The notes beneath the pieces were generated by a model that had not been told where the DNA came from, did not search any database, and saw only the letters and a list, made by a program, of their open reading frames with translations. Position numbers and translations under genes: made by a program. A DNA stretch of 64,000 nucleotides, taken from Lysinibacillus sp. 2017 (GTDB lineage: Bacteria > Bacillota > Bacilli > Bacillales_A > Planococcaceae). The stretch is from contig NZ_CP029002.1 of assembly GCF_003073375.1 (NCBI RefSeq), forward strand, positions 1,102,001-1,166,000, read 5' to 3'. Below, one piece after another: positions 1-10,594 of this stretch; the stretch's first letter is position 1; each line of letters begins with the position of its first letter.

Positions 1-679
1 AAATATAAGCATCGATTTAATGTACGGTTTACCAGGACAATCAATGGAGCAATGGAAAGAAACATTACAAAAAGCGTTTGAATTAAAGTTGCCTCATTAT
101 TCAGCGTATTCGTTAATTGTCGAGCCAAAAACGATTTTTTATATTCAACACGCAAAGGGTAAGTTAAATTTACCGACAGAAGATTTAGAAGCCAATATGT
201 ACGGTGTATTGATGGAAGAAATGGAAGCACACGGATTACATCAATACGAAATAAGTAACTTTGCGCATAAAGGTTACGAGTCCACACATAATAAAATTTA
301 TTGGGATAATGATGAGTACGCTGGCTTTGGTGCAGGTGCACATGGTTATCTTGAAGGAATTCGTTATTCTAATGTTGCCCCAATTAAAAAGTACATTGAA
401 ACAGTTATGGCAGGAGAACGTCCTTTATTGCAAGAACACGAGGTAACTAAGGAAGAAAAAATAGAAGAGCAAATGTTTTTGGGTTTACGAAAAGTGGAAG
501 GTGTGTCTTACCAATCATTTGAAAATAAGTTCCATGAACCCATGCAAAGTTATTTTGAAGAGATTATTCAAGAATTGAAAAACAGAAAGTTACTGGATGT
601 AGACGAATTAGGAATTCGTTTGACTCGTCAAGGGCGATTCGTTGGTAATGAAGTATTTCTACGCTTTTTGATGGAATAA
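1..679 (+). CDS. hemW: HemW-type radical SAM protein, C-terminal part (5' end outside window)
   Basis: The reading frame is open from base 2 and runs to the TAA at 677-679, so this is the last ~225 codons of a longer gene. The visible part begins inside the radical SAM barrel (SIDLMYGLPGQS, a HemN/HemW signature) and ends with the winged-helix-like C-terminal domain (GLRKVEGV, then LTRQGRFVGNEVFLRF). The N-terminal CxxxCxxC cluster is upstream of the window. HemW is a heme-binding relative of coproporphyrinogen dehydrogenase HemN; older annotations call it HemN. It precedes hrcA exactly as in B. subtilis and other Bacillales, which supports the call over true HemN. Confidence 0.9.
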   Translation, partial: NISIDLMYGLPGQSMEQWKETLQKAFELKLPHYSAYSLIVEPKTIFYIQHAKGKLNLPTEDLEANMYGVLMEEMEAHGLHQYEISNFAHKGYESTHNKIYWDNDEYAGFGAGAHGYLEGIRYSNVAPIKKYIETVMAGERPLLQEHEVTKEEKIEEQMFLGLRKVEGVSYQSFENKFHEPMQSYFEEIIQELKNRKLLDVDELGIRLTRQGRFVGNEVFLRFLME

Positions 680-720
680 TGACATAAAAAAAAGATTCTT
701 AAAAAAATGATGCGAATTCA

Positions 721-749
721 TTGACATCAATTTAGAGATTTGCTAATTT
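721..749 (+). promoter_or_regulatory. sigma-A promoter of the hrcA operon
   Basis: TTGACA at 721-726, a 17-bp spacer, then an extended -10 TGC-TAATTT (741-749). The predicted start of transcription near 756 falls immediately before the CIRCE operator, the usual arrangement for HrcA repression. A TATAAT at 751-756 is also present but is 24 bp from the TTGACA, so it is the weaker choice. Confidence 0.7.
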
Positions 750-759
750 ATATAATATA

Positions 760-786
760 TTAGCACTCCACTTAAATGAGTGCTAA
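760..786 (+). promoter_or_regulatory. CIRCE operator (HrcA binding site)
   Basis: Perfect consensus inverted repeat TTAGCACTC-N9-GAGTGCTAA. It lies between the promoter and the hrcA start codon, so HrcA should autorepress hrcA-grpE-dnaK. No second CIRCE was seen before dnaJ. Confidence 0.97.
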
Positions 787-800
787 CAGAGGTGAAAAAG

Positions 801-1820
801 ATGTTAACAAATCGGCAGTTACAAATATTACAAGTAATCGTAGATGATTTTGTGATGTCTGCTCAGCCTGTTGGTTCGCGTCAATTATCTAAAAAGGAAG
901 GCATTACGTATAGTGCAGCAACAATTCGAAATGAGATGGCGGATTTAGAGGAGTTGGGCTTTTTAGAAAAAACGCATACTTCTTCAGGACGAGTCCCATC
1001 AGAAAAGGGGTATCGTTTTTACGTCGACCATTTATTACAACCTCAAGTCATTAAGCCTGGAGAGGTCGAACAAATCCATACTTTATTTGAAAAACAAATT
1101 TTCGAAGCCGAGCAGCTTATAAGAGAGTCCGCTAATATTTTATCGGAACTTACTACTTATACAACTATTTTACTCGGACCGGATGTGCAAAAGCATCGCG
1201 TAAAAAAATTCCAAATCGTTCCACTTACGGAACAAACGGCTGTAGCCATTATCGTTACAGATAATGGACATGTCGAAAATAGACCACTAACATTACCACC
1301 TGGGATTAGTCCAACCGATATTGAAAAGATGGTAAATATATTAAATGATCGTTTAGTCGGTATTCCGCTTCATGACTTACCAAGAAAATTAGAAACTGAA
1401 GCGTTATCAGTACTTAAACAACATGTGAGTGCATCCGAAACGATTATTAAGTCATTCCTTTCAATTCCATCTGTACAGTCTGAAGGTAAGGTTTATTATG
1501 GTGGTAAATCCAATATGTTAAACCAACCAGAATTTCATGATTTTAATAAAATGCGTATGTTTTTAGATCTCATCGACAAAGAGAGCCAAGTGCAAGCATT
1601 ATTTGATCAGCCAAATCAAGATATTCAAATTCGAATTGGCTCAGAAAATAATCATTTAGCAATGGAAGATTGTAGCGTCATTACCGCTTCATTTTTAGTA
1701 GGTGAAGAGCAACAAGGAGCAATCGCGATTATCGGTCCAACTCGAATGGATTATAAGCGAGTTGTCACATTGTTAGATGTAATGCGTCGCAGCTTATCTC
1801 AAGCCTTTTTCAAAGGATAA
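801..1820 (+). CDS. hrcA: heat-inducible transcription repressor HrcA
   Basis: 339-residue repressor of class I heat-shock genes; binds CIRCE and is kept active by GroEL (family knowledge). The N-terminal winged helix is visible (LTNRQLQILQVIVDDFV, then AATIRNEMADLEELGFL) followed by the GAF-like dimerisation region. The ATG at 801 is preferred: GAGGTG lies 8-13 bases upstream, whereas the in-frame GTG at 780 lies inside the CIRCE operator and has no ribosome-binding site. First gene of hrcA-grpE-dnaK, 28 bases before grpE. Confidence 0.97.
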   Translation: MLTNRQLQILQVIVDDFVMSAQPVGSRQLSKKEGITYSAATIRNEMADLEELGFLEKTHTSSGRVPSEKGYRFYVDHLLQPQVIKPGEVEQIHTLFEKQIFEAEQLIRESANILSELTTYTTILLGPDVQKHRVKKFQIVPLTEQTAVAIIVTDNGHVENRPLTLPPGISPTDIEKMVNILNDRLVGIPLHDLPRKLETEALSVLKQHVSASETIIKSFLSIPSVQSEGKVYYGGKSNMLNQPEFHDFNKMRMFLDLIDKESQVQALFDQPNQDIQIRIGSENNHLAMEDCSVITASFLVGEEQQGAIAIIGPTRMDYKRVVTLLDVMRRSLSQAFFKG

Positions 1821-1848
1821 ACATGAGATGTAATAAGGAGGAAATCAA

Positions 1849-2400
1849 GTGACTGAAACGACTAAGACGAACGAAGAATTAGAACAAGCAACTACGGAAG
1901 AAACACCTGTAGAAACTGTGGAGACAGAAGAAGTAGTGCTAGATGAAAAAGAACAAAAAATCGCTGAATTAGAAGCAAAGGTAGCAGAGGAAGAAACACG
2001 TTATTTACGTTTACGTGCAGACTATGATAACTTAGCTCGTCGCGGTCGTTTAGATCGTGAAGCATCTGAAAAATATCGTGCACAATCGCTTTTAACAGAG
2101 CTCTTACCAGTGTTAGATAATTTAGACCGTGCGCTTCAAGTAGAAGTTACATCAGAAGAAGCAACTTCATTATATAAAGGTGTAGAAATGGTATATCAAC
2201 AGCTTGTTGCGGCAACACAAAAAGAAGGTCTTGAAGTGATTCCAGCAGAAGGTGAAAGCTTTGATCCAAACTTCCACCAAGCAGTTATGCAAGAACAAGA
2301 CAGTGAAAAAGAAGCAGGAACAATCTTACGCGAGTTACAAAAAGGCTACAAATTAAAAGATCGCGTATTACGCCCATCAATGGTATCAGTGAACGAATAA
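1849..2400 (+). CDS. grpE: nucleotide exchange factor GrpE
   Basis: 183-residue cochaperone that releases ADP from DnaK. The acidic, low-complexity N-terminus (Glu/Thr rich) leads into a long coiled coil (about residues 40-95, with [15 protein letters not shown]) and the C-terminal beta domain ([19 protein letters not shown]). It starts with GTG at 1849, preceded by AAGGAGG with good spacing; no closer ATG exists. It lies between hrcA and dnaK in the CIRCE-controlled operon. Confidence 0.96.
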   Translation: MTETTKTNEELEQATTEETPVETVETEEVVLDEKEQKIAELEAKVAEEETRYLRLRADYDNLARRGRLDREASEKYRAQSLLTELLPVLDNLDRALQVEVTSEEATSLYKGVEMVYQQLVAATQKEGLEVIPAEGESFDPNFHQAVMQEQDSEKEAGTILRELQKGYKLKDRVLRPSMVSVNE

Positions 2401-2409
2401 TATATTTCT

Positions 2410-2482
2410 TGCCATGCTTAGAGCAAAGTATGGCATCAATCTTTGAAAAAAATTATCGGATAATAACACGACAAACCGTGTT
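2410..2482 (+). other. two small hairpins in the grpE-dnaK spacer
   Basis: TGCCAT (2410-2415) pairs with ATGGCA (2430-2435), and AACACG (2465-2470) pairs with CGTGTT (2477-2482). Neither has a U-tract, so they are not terminators. They could affect mRNA processing or stability within the dnaK operon; this role is inferred only. Confidence 0.4.
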
Positions 2483-2491
2483 GAATAATAG

Positions 2492-4354
<1,863 letters not shown>

Positions 4355-4377
4355 AATTCGTTAAAATAAAAACAATT

Positions 4378-4410
4378 AAAAGCCAAAGACCGTTCGCGGC
4401 TTTGGCTTTT
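4378..4410 (+). terminator. hairpin after dnaK
   Basis: AAAAGCCAAAG (4378-4388) pairs with CTTTGGCTTTT (4400-4410), with a CCG-TTCG-CGG tip that resembles a stable UUCG tetraloop. The downstream T-tract is interrupted, so it may be a partial terminator or an mRNA 3'-stabilising stem. Confidence 0.65.
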
Positions 4411-4429
4411 AAGATTTTCTTAAATAGTT

Positions 4430-4477
4430 GGGGCCGTGCCCGCGTAAAGCGTCCGACCCGTAATGGAAAGCAATGGA
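4430..4477. repeat. degenerate copy of a dispersed Bacillales intergenic repeat
   Basis: The stretch GGGGCCGTGCCCGCG followed by AAAGCGTCCG and a GGAAAGCAATG end resembles the intergenic element I recall from many Bacillaceae genomes (consensus around GTGCCCGCGGAAAGCGTCCG and AGCGGAAATCAAC). It is far more GC-rich than its surroundings. Only one recognisable copy is in this window. Confidence 0.4.
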
Positions 4478-4508
4478 CCTTGTTAGAAGATTATCCATTG
4501 AAAAAAAC

Positions 4509-4540
4509 AATGATGTAGCAAATGGTATACATCATTTTTT
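4509..4540 (+). terminator. intrinsic terminator upstream of dnaJ
   Basis: AATGATGTA (4509-4517) pairs with TACATCATT (4528-4536), followed by TTTT. Together with the promoter just after it, this suggests dnaJ is transcribed separately from dnaK. Confidence 0.6.
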
Positions 4541-4554
4541 CAACATGTTAGAAT
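4526..4554 (+). promoter_or_regulatory. candidate dnaJ promoter with extended -10
   Basis: TATACA (4526-4531), 17-bp spacer, extended -10 TGT-TAGAAT ending at 4554. The -35 overlaps the right arm of the preceding terminator. No CIRCE is present. Confidence 0.45.
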
Positions 4555-4586
4555 AGACGTTATGTAAAAAGAGCGGAGTGTGAACA

Positions 4587-5708
4587 ATGAGTAAGCGCGA
4601 TTACTATGAAGTGCTTGGTTTAGCAAAAGACGCAAGCAAAGACGAAATTAAAAAAGCTTATCGTAAATTTTCAAAACAATATCACCCTGATTTAAACAAA
4701 GAGGAGGGTGCTGACGAAAAGTTTAAAGAAGTAGCAGAAGCATATGAAGTACTTTCTGATGAACAAAAACGTGCACGCTATGACCAATTTGGACATGAAG
4801 ATCCAAATGCCGGTTTTGGTGGCGGTGGCTTCGGAGGCAGCAGCGGTTTCGGTGGCTTTGAAGATATTTTCAGTTCATTCTTTGGAGGTGGACGTCGTCA
4901 AGATCCAAACGCACCTCGTAAAGGCGATGACCTACAATTCCGCATGAATATTACCTTTGAGGAAGCAGTTTTTGGGAAAGAAACAGAAATTGAAATTCCA
5001 AGAGAAGAAAATTGTGATACTTGTCACGGCTCAGGTGCAAAACCAGGTACACAGCCACAAACATGTTCACAATGTAATGGCTCTGGTCAAATTAACCAAG
5101 CTGTTGATACGCCATTTGGTCGCATGATGAATAAACGCTCATGCCCAAGCTGCCGAGGACAAGGTAAAATTATCGTTGAGAAATGTTCAACTTGTCGTGG
5201 TGCAGGTAATGTAACGAAAAAGAGAAAAATCAAAATTACGATTCCAGCAGGTGTGGATGACGGCCAACAATTACGTGTTTCTGGTCAAGGTGAGCCTGGC
5301 TTTAATGGTGGACCTTCAGGTGATTTATACATTATCTTCTCTGTACGTAAACATGAGCAGTTTGAACGCGATGGCGATGATATTTTATATGAACTAAACT
5401 TAACATTCCCACAAGCGTCTTTAGGTGATGAAATTGAAGTACCAACAATTCACGGTAAAGTGAAGTTGAAAATTCCAGCAGGAACACAATCAGGTGCACA
5501 ATTCCGTCTTAAAGATAAAGGAGTTAAAAATGTTCACGGTTATGGAATGGGTAATCAATATGTCATCGTAAAAGTCGTAACACCTTCAAAATTAACAGAA
5601 AAACAAAAACAATTATTACGTGAGTTTGCTGAAATTAGTGGAGATATTCCAGAAGAGCAAGGTAGCTCATTGTTTGATAAAATTAAGAAAAAAATTAAAG
5701 GCGACTAA
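4587..5708 (+). CDS. dnaJ: molecular chaperone DnaJ (Hsp40)
   Basis: 373-residue type I J-protein that delivers substrates to DnaK. The J domain (1-70) has the essential HPD at residues 33-35; a Gly/Phe-rich linker follows (about 72-105); four CxxCxGxG zinc-centre repeats are intact ([32 protein letters not shown]); then the C-terminal beta-sandwich domains. It sits 230 bases after dnaK, with its own likely promoter. Confidence 0.97.
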   Translation: MSKRDYYEVLGLAKDASKDEIKKAYRKFSKQYHPDLNKEEGADEKFKEVAEAYEVLSDEQKRARYDQFGHEDPNAGFGGGGFGGSSGFGGFEDIFSSFFGGGRRQDPNAPRKGDDLQFRMNITFEEAVFGKETEIEIPREENCDTCHGSGAKPGTQPQTCSQCNGSGQINQAVDTPFGRMMNKRSCPSCRGQGKIIVEKCSTCRGAGNVTKKRKIKITIPAGVDDGQQLRVSGQGEPGFNGGPSGDLYIIFSVRKHEQFERDGDDILYELNLTFPQASLGDEIEVPTIHGKVKLKIPAGTQSGAQFRLKDKGVKNVHGYGMGNQYVIVKVVTPSKLTEKQKQLLREFAEISGDIPEEQGSSLFDKIKKKIKGD

Positions 5709-5722
5709 GGAGTGAATTGCAA

Positions 5723-6670
5723 GTGAAATGGACAGAGCTTTCAATTTTAACAACGCATGAAGCGGTAGATGCGGTAACGAATATTTTGCATGAAGCTGGA
5801 GCAAGCGGAGTTGTAATCGAGGATTCGAAGGAATTAGATAAGGAAAGAATTGATAAGTTCGGTGAGATTTATGCACTGGATCCTGCAGATTTTCCGAAAA
5901 CAGGAGTAATTGTCAAAGCTTACTTATCTGCATCAAGCTTTTTAGCAGAAACTGTTGAAGAAATTAAACTTGCAATTGCTAACCTTGTAAACTTTGATAT
6001 TAATATTGGTGAAAATGTTTTAACGCTTTGCGAAATAGATGAGGAAGATTGGTCTACTACGTGGAAACAATATTACCACCCAGTTAAAATTTCTGAGCGT
6101 TTCACAATTGTGCCAACTTGGGAAGACTATAAGCCTGTAACAACAGATGAATTAATTATCGAATTAGATCCGGGTATGGCATTCGGAACAGGTACGCATC
6201 CAACAACAGTCATGTGTCTACAAGCGCTTGAAAAGGTTGTTAAACAAGGCAATACAGTTGTTGATGTAGGTACAGGTTCAGGGGTGTTATCAATCGGTTC
6301 AGCAATGCTGGGTGCCAAAAGTGTTCACGCATTAGATTTGGACGAAGTAGCGGTAAAGGCAGCTCGTGAAAATGTGGAACTAAACAAAATGGATCATATA
6401 GTTGAAATATTCCACGGAGATTTATTAGATACAGTAAAAGAACCAGCAGACGTTGTAGTCGCAAATATTTTAGCTGAAATTATTATGACCTTCACAGATG
6501 ATGCATTTTCAATTGTAAAACCAGGTGGCTTATATGTGACTTCTGGTATTATCGGTGCGAAAAAAGACGAAGTAAAAAAAGCCTTAGAAAAATCAGGATT
6601 TGCCATCGAAGAGATATTAATGATGGAAGATTGGGTAGCAATTATTTCACGTCGTCCTGAAGTACAATAA
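5723..6670 (+). CDS. prmA: ribosomal protein L11 methyltransferase PrmA
   Basis: 315-residue SAM-dependent methyltransferase that methylates L11. The SAM loop is seen as [16 protein letters not shown] (about residues 178-193), followed by [14 protein letters not shown] and the substrate-side VVANILAEI motif (variant of NPPY-type). The GTG at 5723 is chosen: AAGGAG at 5707-5712 is well spaced, and the protein then begins MKWTEL like the B. subtilis homologue; the TTG at 5717 is too close to that site. It follows dnaJ by 14 bases. Confidence 0.93.
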   Translation: MKWTELSILTTHEAVDAVTNILHEAGASGVVIEDSKELDKERIDKFGEIYALDPADFPKTGVIVKAYLSASSFLAETVEEIKLAIANLVNFDINIGENVLTLCEIDEEDWSTTWKQYYHPVKISERFTIVPTWEDYKPVTTDELIIELDPGMAFGTGTHPTTVMCLQALEKVVKQGNTVVDVGTGSGVLSIGSAMLGAKSVHALDLDEVAVKAARENVELNKMDHIVEIFHGDLLDTVKEPADVVVANILAEIIMTFTDDAFSIVKPGGLYVTSGIIGAKKDEVKKALEKSGFAIEEILMMEDWVAIISRRPEVQ

Positions 6671-6676
6671 TTTATT

Positions 6677-6707
6677 CAACAGCTGCCTATTTTGCAGCTG
6701 TTGTTTT
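6677..6707 (+). terminator. intrinsic terminator between prmA and rsmE
   Basis: CAACAGCTGC (6677-6686) and GCAGCTGTTG (6694-6703) form a perfect 10-bp stem followed by TTTTT. Such a strong terminator in a usually co-transcribed pair implies attenuation or a separate rsmE promoter. Confidence 0.85.
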
Positions 6708-6727
6708 TCTATAAGAGGAGTGAGAAT

Positions 6728-7471
6728 ATGCAGCGATATTTTGTAGAACAAGCAAGCAATGAAACAAATCAATTTATCATTTCTGATGACAATGCACGCC
6801 ATATTAGCAAAGTAATGCGTATGACTGTAGGGGATGAAATTATCGTCGTACATAATGGGAAAGCGCATATTTGTGAAATACAAGCTATTGAGCAAGAGGT
6901 TGTTGTACGTCAAACAGGTAAAACTATTACATCACCAGAAATGCCGTTAAAAGTGGATATTGCTTGTGGATTGCCTAAGGGTGATAAATTGGAACTCATC
7001 GCCCAAAAAGCAACTGAATTAGGAATGCACGCATTAATTCCATTTGCTGCAGAACGCTCGATTGTGAAGTGGGATGATAAAAAAGCGAAGAAAAACCAAG
7101 AACGCCTACAAAAAATTGCACAAGAGGCAGCTGAGCAATCACATCGTACCCATGTACCAGAAGTTGTACAACCAATTAGCTTTAAAAAGCTTATACAAAC
7201 GTTCACTAACTATGATGCGGTATTTATTGCCGATGAGGAAGATGCAAAGTTAGCGGAGCGTACAAGCTTTAAACAAAAGTTACAACAGTTGGACGCTACA
7301 AAAGATTTGAAAATCCTTTGTATTTTTGGTCCAGAAGGTGGTATATCACGCCAAGAATCAGCGTCTTTCCTTGAAGCAGGTGCACAAACGATGTCTCTAG
7401 GACCGAGAATATTGCGTGCAGAAACAGCACCGTTTTATGCTTTATCTGCAATTTCATATGAATTTGAATAA
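6728..7471 (+). CDS. rsmE: 16S rRNA (uracil1498-N3)-methyltransferase RsmE
   Basis: 247-residue SPOUT-family methyltransferase of 16S rRNA. Seen: the N-terminal PUA-like part (MQRYFVE, HISKVMRMTVGDEI), then the knotted SPOUT core with QKATELGMHALIPF, the FGPEGGISRQE loop and the SLGPRILRAETAPFYALS signature. ATG 6728 follows GAGGAG with good spacing; the longer frame starting upstream would overlap the terminator. Usual partner of prmA in Bacillales. Confidence 0.95.
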   Translation: MQRYFVEQASNETNQFIISDDNARHISKVMRMTVGDEIIVVHNGKAHICEIQAIEQEVVVRQTGKTITSPEMPLKVDIACGLPKGDKLELIAQKATELGMHALIPFAAERSIVKWDDKKAKKNQERLQKIAQEAAEQSHRTHVPEVVQPISFKKLIQTFTNYDAVFIADEEDAKLAERTSFKQKLQQLDATKDLKILCIFGPEGGISRQESASFLEAGAQTMSLGPRILRAETAPFYALSAISYEFE

Positions 7472-7530
7472 AAAATAAATTGTAGTTGGAAATAACTTAT
7501 CCCCCCTTAAGACACATGAATGTGTTTTAG
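7472..7530. other. start of a 317-base spacer downstream of rsmE
   Basis: Holds a weak hairpin (AAGACACA-TGAA-TGTGTTTT near 7510-7528) that could end rsmE transcription. The rest of the spacer to 7788 contains a decayed coding fragment (7531-7683) and the leader of the next gene. Confidence 0.35.
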
Positions 7531-7683
7531 ATTTTAGAATCTGCTCGAATTAAGGCAAATGGCGTTTTAGTGCAAGATAAATTGCCGCTTCATCCTGTTA
7601 AACCATTACCGAAAATCGAGAACTATTCACGAAAAGAGTTCAAATTAAAACAAAGAGCTGCTGCAATTCAAATAAACAGCTAA
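7531..7683 (+). pseudogene. unrecognised coding remnant (50 codons)
   Basis: An open stretch after a TAG (7528-7530) reads ILESARIKANGVLVQ, then DKLPLHPVKPLPKIENYS, and ends ...RAAAIQINS at the TAA 7681-7683. Composition and codon choice look like real protein (Pro/Lys-rich, soluble), but there is no start codon with a ribosome-binding site, and the frame differs from rsmE. I read it as the C-terminus of a lost gene. I do not recognise the family. Confidence 0.4.
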
Positions 7684-7788
7684 AATACATGATTCTGGTG
7701 ACTATCATTTATGTATTTTACTTAAAATGAAACTTTTCAAATAGCTATACGTAAAAGAGCTATAGATGTTTTAAGGAGGATATATTAT

Positions 7789-8403
7789 ATGTTTAAAAAA
7801 TTGGCAGCAGATGCACTAGGATTATCTGATATCGGTGTCGTAATTTCAAAAGAGGATTTTGACAAAACAGATGCGGATGATTTCGTTTTTAATGAAATCG
7901 ATGAGCGTATTTATTTCCTTATCAAAACAAAGGCTGATGAGTACTGCTTTACGAATTACGCACTTATTCATGTAGATGGTGCCAATGCAATGAGTAAAAA
8001 GCGAATGTTACGTCGCTATGATTATGAATATCATACAATCGATCAAGTGCTTTTAGAAACGGCGGGTACAATTGATTTAGACGTTGAAATTAAGTTTACA
8101 ATTGGTAACATTCCATTAAGTATTGATATTCATAAAAAATATTTAACTGAAATTAAAGATTTATATAAAGCACTACATGCGATTTCAAAAGAACAAAAAT
8201 CAAATGCCTATAGCATGGATACTGCGAAACAAAGCTTAAACTTAGCTGCAAGCGCACTCGGCAGAATTGGAAATGATAACGTATCTCCAGCAGATTCCTT
8301 TAAGGACATTACGACATTTTCTCACAACTGGTTATTAGAGCAAAAACAACAATTCGTCCAAAAAGATTTTGGTAAGGTATTTGAAAAATACATTAACAAT
8401 TAA
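7789..8403 (+). CDS. PH-domain protein of the YvbH type
   Basis: 204-residue protein resembling B. subtilis YvbH: an N-terminal bacterial pleckstrin-homology domain (DUF1696-like; about residues 1-125, with SDEYCFTN-like DEYCFTNYALIHVDG and ETAGTIDLDVEIKFTIG) and a helical C-terminal region that in YvbH is an oligomerisation segment. The function of the family is unknown. AAGGAGG precedes the ATG. Monocistronic: its own terminator follows at 8420. Confidence 0.75.
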   Translation: MFKKLAADALGLSDIGVVISKEDFDKTDADDFVFNEIDERIYFLIKTKADEYCFTNYALIHVDGANAMSKKRMLRRYDYEYHTIDQVLLETAGTIDLDVEIKFTIGNIPLSIDIHKKYLTEIKDLYKALHAISKEQKSNAYSMDTAKQSLNLAASALGRIGNDNVSPADSFKDITTFSHNWLLEQKQQFVQKDFGKVFEKYINN

Positions 8404-8419
8404 TACAATATTTGTGTGG

Positions 8420-8452
8420 CGTACGATTGTTATGCGAATCGTACGTTTTTTT
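8420..8452 (+). terminator. intrinsic terminator of the YvbH-like gene
   Basis: CGTACGATT (8420-8428) pairs with AATCGTACG (8437-8445), followed by seven T. Confidence 0.9.
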
Positions 8453-8514
8453 ATTATTTACTTAGAAACAAATAGACCTAGGTGTCAAAAAGGTAGGTTT
8501 ATTGCTATGTTTTA

Positions 8515-8523
8515 TGCTATGAT
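8515..8523 (+). promoter_or_regulatory. extended -10 element upstream of mtaB
   Basis: TGC-TATGAT at 8515-8523; no convincing -35 is visible at the correct distance. It is the best promoter candidate in the mtaB leader. Confidence 0.35.
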
Positions 8524-8573
8524 AAAACACGTTGATAATTTTGAAGTGTAACCGTGAAAGGATGATATATATT

Positions 8574-9923
8574 ATGAGTTACGAGGTTAAAAAAACCGTA
8601 TCTCTACATACTTTAGGTTGTAAAGTAAACCACTATGAAACAGAAGCCATTTGGCAATTATTTAAAGAACAAGGCTATGAACGCACGGAATTCGATCATG
8701 CAGCCGATGTATATGTAATTAATACTTGTACAGTAACAAATACAGGGGATAAAAAGTCTCGTCAAGTGATTCGTCGTGCGATTCGTCAAAATCCAGATGC
8801 GGTTATTTGTGTAACAGGTTGTTATGCACAAACGTCACCTGCTGAAATTATGGCGATCCCTGGTGTTGATATTGTTGTCGGTACACAAGACCGCGAAAAA
8901 ATGTTAGGTTACATTGAACAATATCGTGAAGAACGTCAGCCAATTAATGCAGTACGTAATATTATGAAAAATCGCGTGTACGAAGAACTTGATGTTCCTG
9001 CATTTACAGACCGTACACGTGCGTCATTAAAAATTCAAGAAGGATGTAACAACTTCTGTACATTCTGTATTATTCCTTGGGCACGTGGGCTAATGCGTTC
9101 TCGTGATCCACAAGAAGTAATCCGTCAAGCACAGCAATTAGTAGATGCTGGTTATTTAGAAATCGTCCTAACAGGTATCCATACAGGTGGCTATGGCCAA
9201 GATTTCAAAGATTATAACTTAGCGCGATTATTAGTAGACATGGAAGCGCAAGTAAAAGGCTTAAAACGTTTACGTATTTCTTCAATTGAAGCATCTCAGT
9301 TAACAGATGAAGTCATCGAAGTTCTTACAAATTCAAACATCGTTGTAAACCACCTACACATTCCGATTCAATCGGGTTCGGATACTGTGCTAAAACGTAT
9401 GCGTCGTAAATACACGATGGAATTTTTCGCAGAGCGCTTAGAAAAGCTAAAAATTGCTTTACCTGACTTAGCGGTAACTTCTGATGTTATCGTAGGATTC
9501 CCAGGCGAAACAGAAGAAGAATTTATGGAAACATTCAACTTCATTCGTGATCATAAATTCTCTGAGCTTCACGTATTCCCTTATTCTCAGCGTACTGGTA
9601 CACCTGCAGCTCGTATGGAGGACCAAATTGATGAGGAAATAAAAAACGAACGTGTACATCGCCTAATCACGTTAAATGATCAATTGGCAAAAGAGTACGC
9701 ATCTCGTTTTGAAGGGGAAGTACTTGAAGTCATTCCCGAAGAACGCTTTAAAGATGGCGAAGGTGAAAATCTATACGTAGGTTACACAACAAACTATCTT
9801 AAAGTTCTATTTGAAGGAACAGAAGATATGGTTGGTCAACTTGTGAAAGTGAAAGTTACAAAAGCAGGCTATCCTTATAATGAAGGACAATTTGTTCGTG
9901 TATTAGAAGAACAAAATAATTAA
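8574..9923 (+). CDS. mtaB: tRNA (N6-threonylcarbamoyladenosine37-C2)-methylthiotransferase MtaB
   Basis: 449-residue radical SAM methylthiotransferase that converts t6A37 to ms2t6A in tRNA-Lys. Order of parts: UPF0004 domain with cluster cysteines (TLGCKVN, NTCTVTN, VTGCYAQTSP), radical SAM core with CNNFCTFCIIPWARG, then a TRAM domain (about 380-445, GYPYNEGQFVRV). Very close to B. subtilis YqeV as remembered. ATG 8574 is used because AAGGATG lies about 11 bases upstream and the protein then begins like homologues; the longer frame from 8532 adds unrelated residues. Confidence 0.96.
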   Translation: MSYEVKKTVSLHTLGCKVNHYETEAIWQLFKEQGYERTEFDHAADVYVINTCTVTNTGDKKSRQVIRRAIRQNPDAVICVTGCYAQTSPAEIMAIPGVDIVVGTQDREKMLGYIEQYREERQPINAVRNIMKNRVYEELDVPAFTDRTRASLKIQEGCNNFCTFCIIPWARGLMRSRDPQEVIRQAQQLVDAGYLEIVLTGIHTGGYGQDFKDYNLARLLVDMEAQVKGLKRLRISSIEASQLTDEVIEVLTNSNIVVNHLHIPIQSGSDTVLKRMRRKYTMEFFAERLEKLKIALPDLAVTSDVIVGFPGETEEEFMETFNFIRDHKFSELHVFPYSQRTGTPAARMEDQIDEEIKNERVHRLITLNDQLAKEYASRFEGEVLEVIPEERFKDGEGENLYVGYTTNYLKVLFEGTEDMVGQLVKVKVTKAGYPYNEGQFVRVLEEQNN

Positions 9924-9934
9924 TAAATTGAAGA

Positions 9935-9972
9935 AACAACGCAGAACATCGACATGTTTTGCGTTGTTTTTT
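9935..9972 (+). terminator. intrinsic terminator of mtaB
   Basis: A 15-bp stem (9935-9949 with 9954-9968, one G-T pair) closed by CGAC and followed by TTTT. Confidence 0.9.
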
Positions 9973-10030
9973 GCATATATTAATAATGATTAGGGTAATA
10001 TAACATAATGGTCGTAGGAGGTGAATTTAC

Positions 10031-10504
10031 TTGAATCGAGGGTTATCAAAAGAAGAATTGGTGAAATTAGAAATCGTGAAAGTACCCAATGGTATTCTTG
10101 GAGATATTACGAAATTTAAAAATTTTAATCCATCACGAATTTTACACTATGAGATTAGAAATAATGAATTATTGTTATATATGAAAGAAGTGCATCGATT
10201 AGAGGCAATTGAAGAGTTTAAGAGTACAATCGAGGCTTTTCGATTTGAAGTAGAGCGAGGAGTTAGTCCTGAAGTGGAAGCCTTCTATTCTTTTGAATTT
10301 GACCGTGATTTCACAAAATTTATGGTGACGGTAGATCAACAGCAATTTGAACAGGATATTACAGCCGAAATGATTGAATTGACCATTGTTGAAGATGCAT
10401 TAAAATATCAAATGTATAACCGTAAACCGGTAGGCGTAGAGGTATTTTATCGAGATAAGCAATCGAAAGAAATGTTCAAAAAAAGAGAGTATCGGATAAG
10501 TTGA
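10031..10504 (+). CDS. hypothetical protein, 157 aa
   Basis: Starts with TTG at 10031, 8 bases after a strong AGGAGGTG. The protein is soluble, charged (Glu/Lys/Phe rich) with no signal peptide, membrane segment or metal motif. Predicted alternating strand and helix, e.g. RILHYEIRNNELLLYMKEV then RLEAIEEFKSTIEAFRFEVE. I do not recognise a family. It stands alone between the mtaB terminator and deoC. Confidence 0.7.
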   Translation: MNRGLSKEELVKLEIVKVPNGILGDITKFKNFNPSRILHYEIRNNELLLYMKEVHRLEAIEEFKSTIEAFRFEVERGVSPEVEAFYSFEFDRDFTKFMVTVDQQQFEQDITAEMIELTIVEDALKYQMYNRKPVGVEVFYRDKQSKEMFKKREYRIS

Positions 10505-10543
10505 TTGACTTGTCTGATAGTTTCCAATAGGTGAATAACATGC

Positions 10544-10549
10544 TAAAAT
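10544..10549 (+). promoter_or_regulatory. candidate deoC promoter (-10)
   Basis: TGC-TAAAAT gives an extended -10 with TTTCCA 17 bp upstream (10521-10526). Weak -35; plausible only. Confidence 0.35.
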
Positions 10550-10594
10550 GTAGATGTACGGACAACCAATAGATAAGTTAAGGGAGTAATTAAA

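Noticed and set aside
721-756. TTGACA (721) with TATAAT (751) as hrcA promoter
   Set aside because: The 24-bp spacer is too long; the same TTGACA pairs at 17 bp with the extended -10 TGC-TAATTT.
780-800. Upstream in-frame GTG start for hrcA
   Set aside because: It lies inside the CIRCE operator, has no ribosome-binding site, and the ATG at 801 has one.
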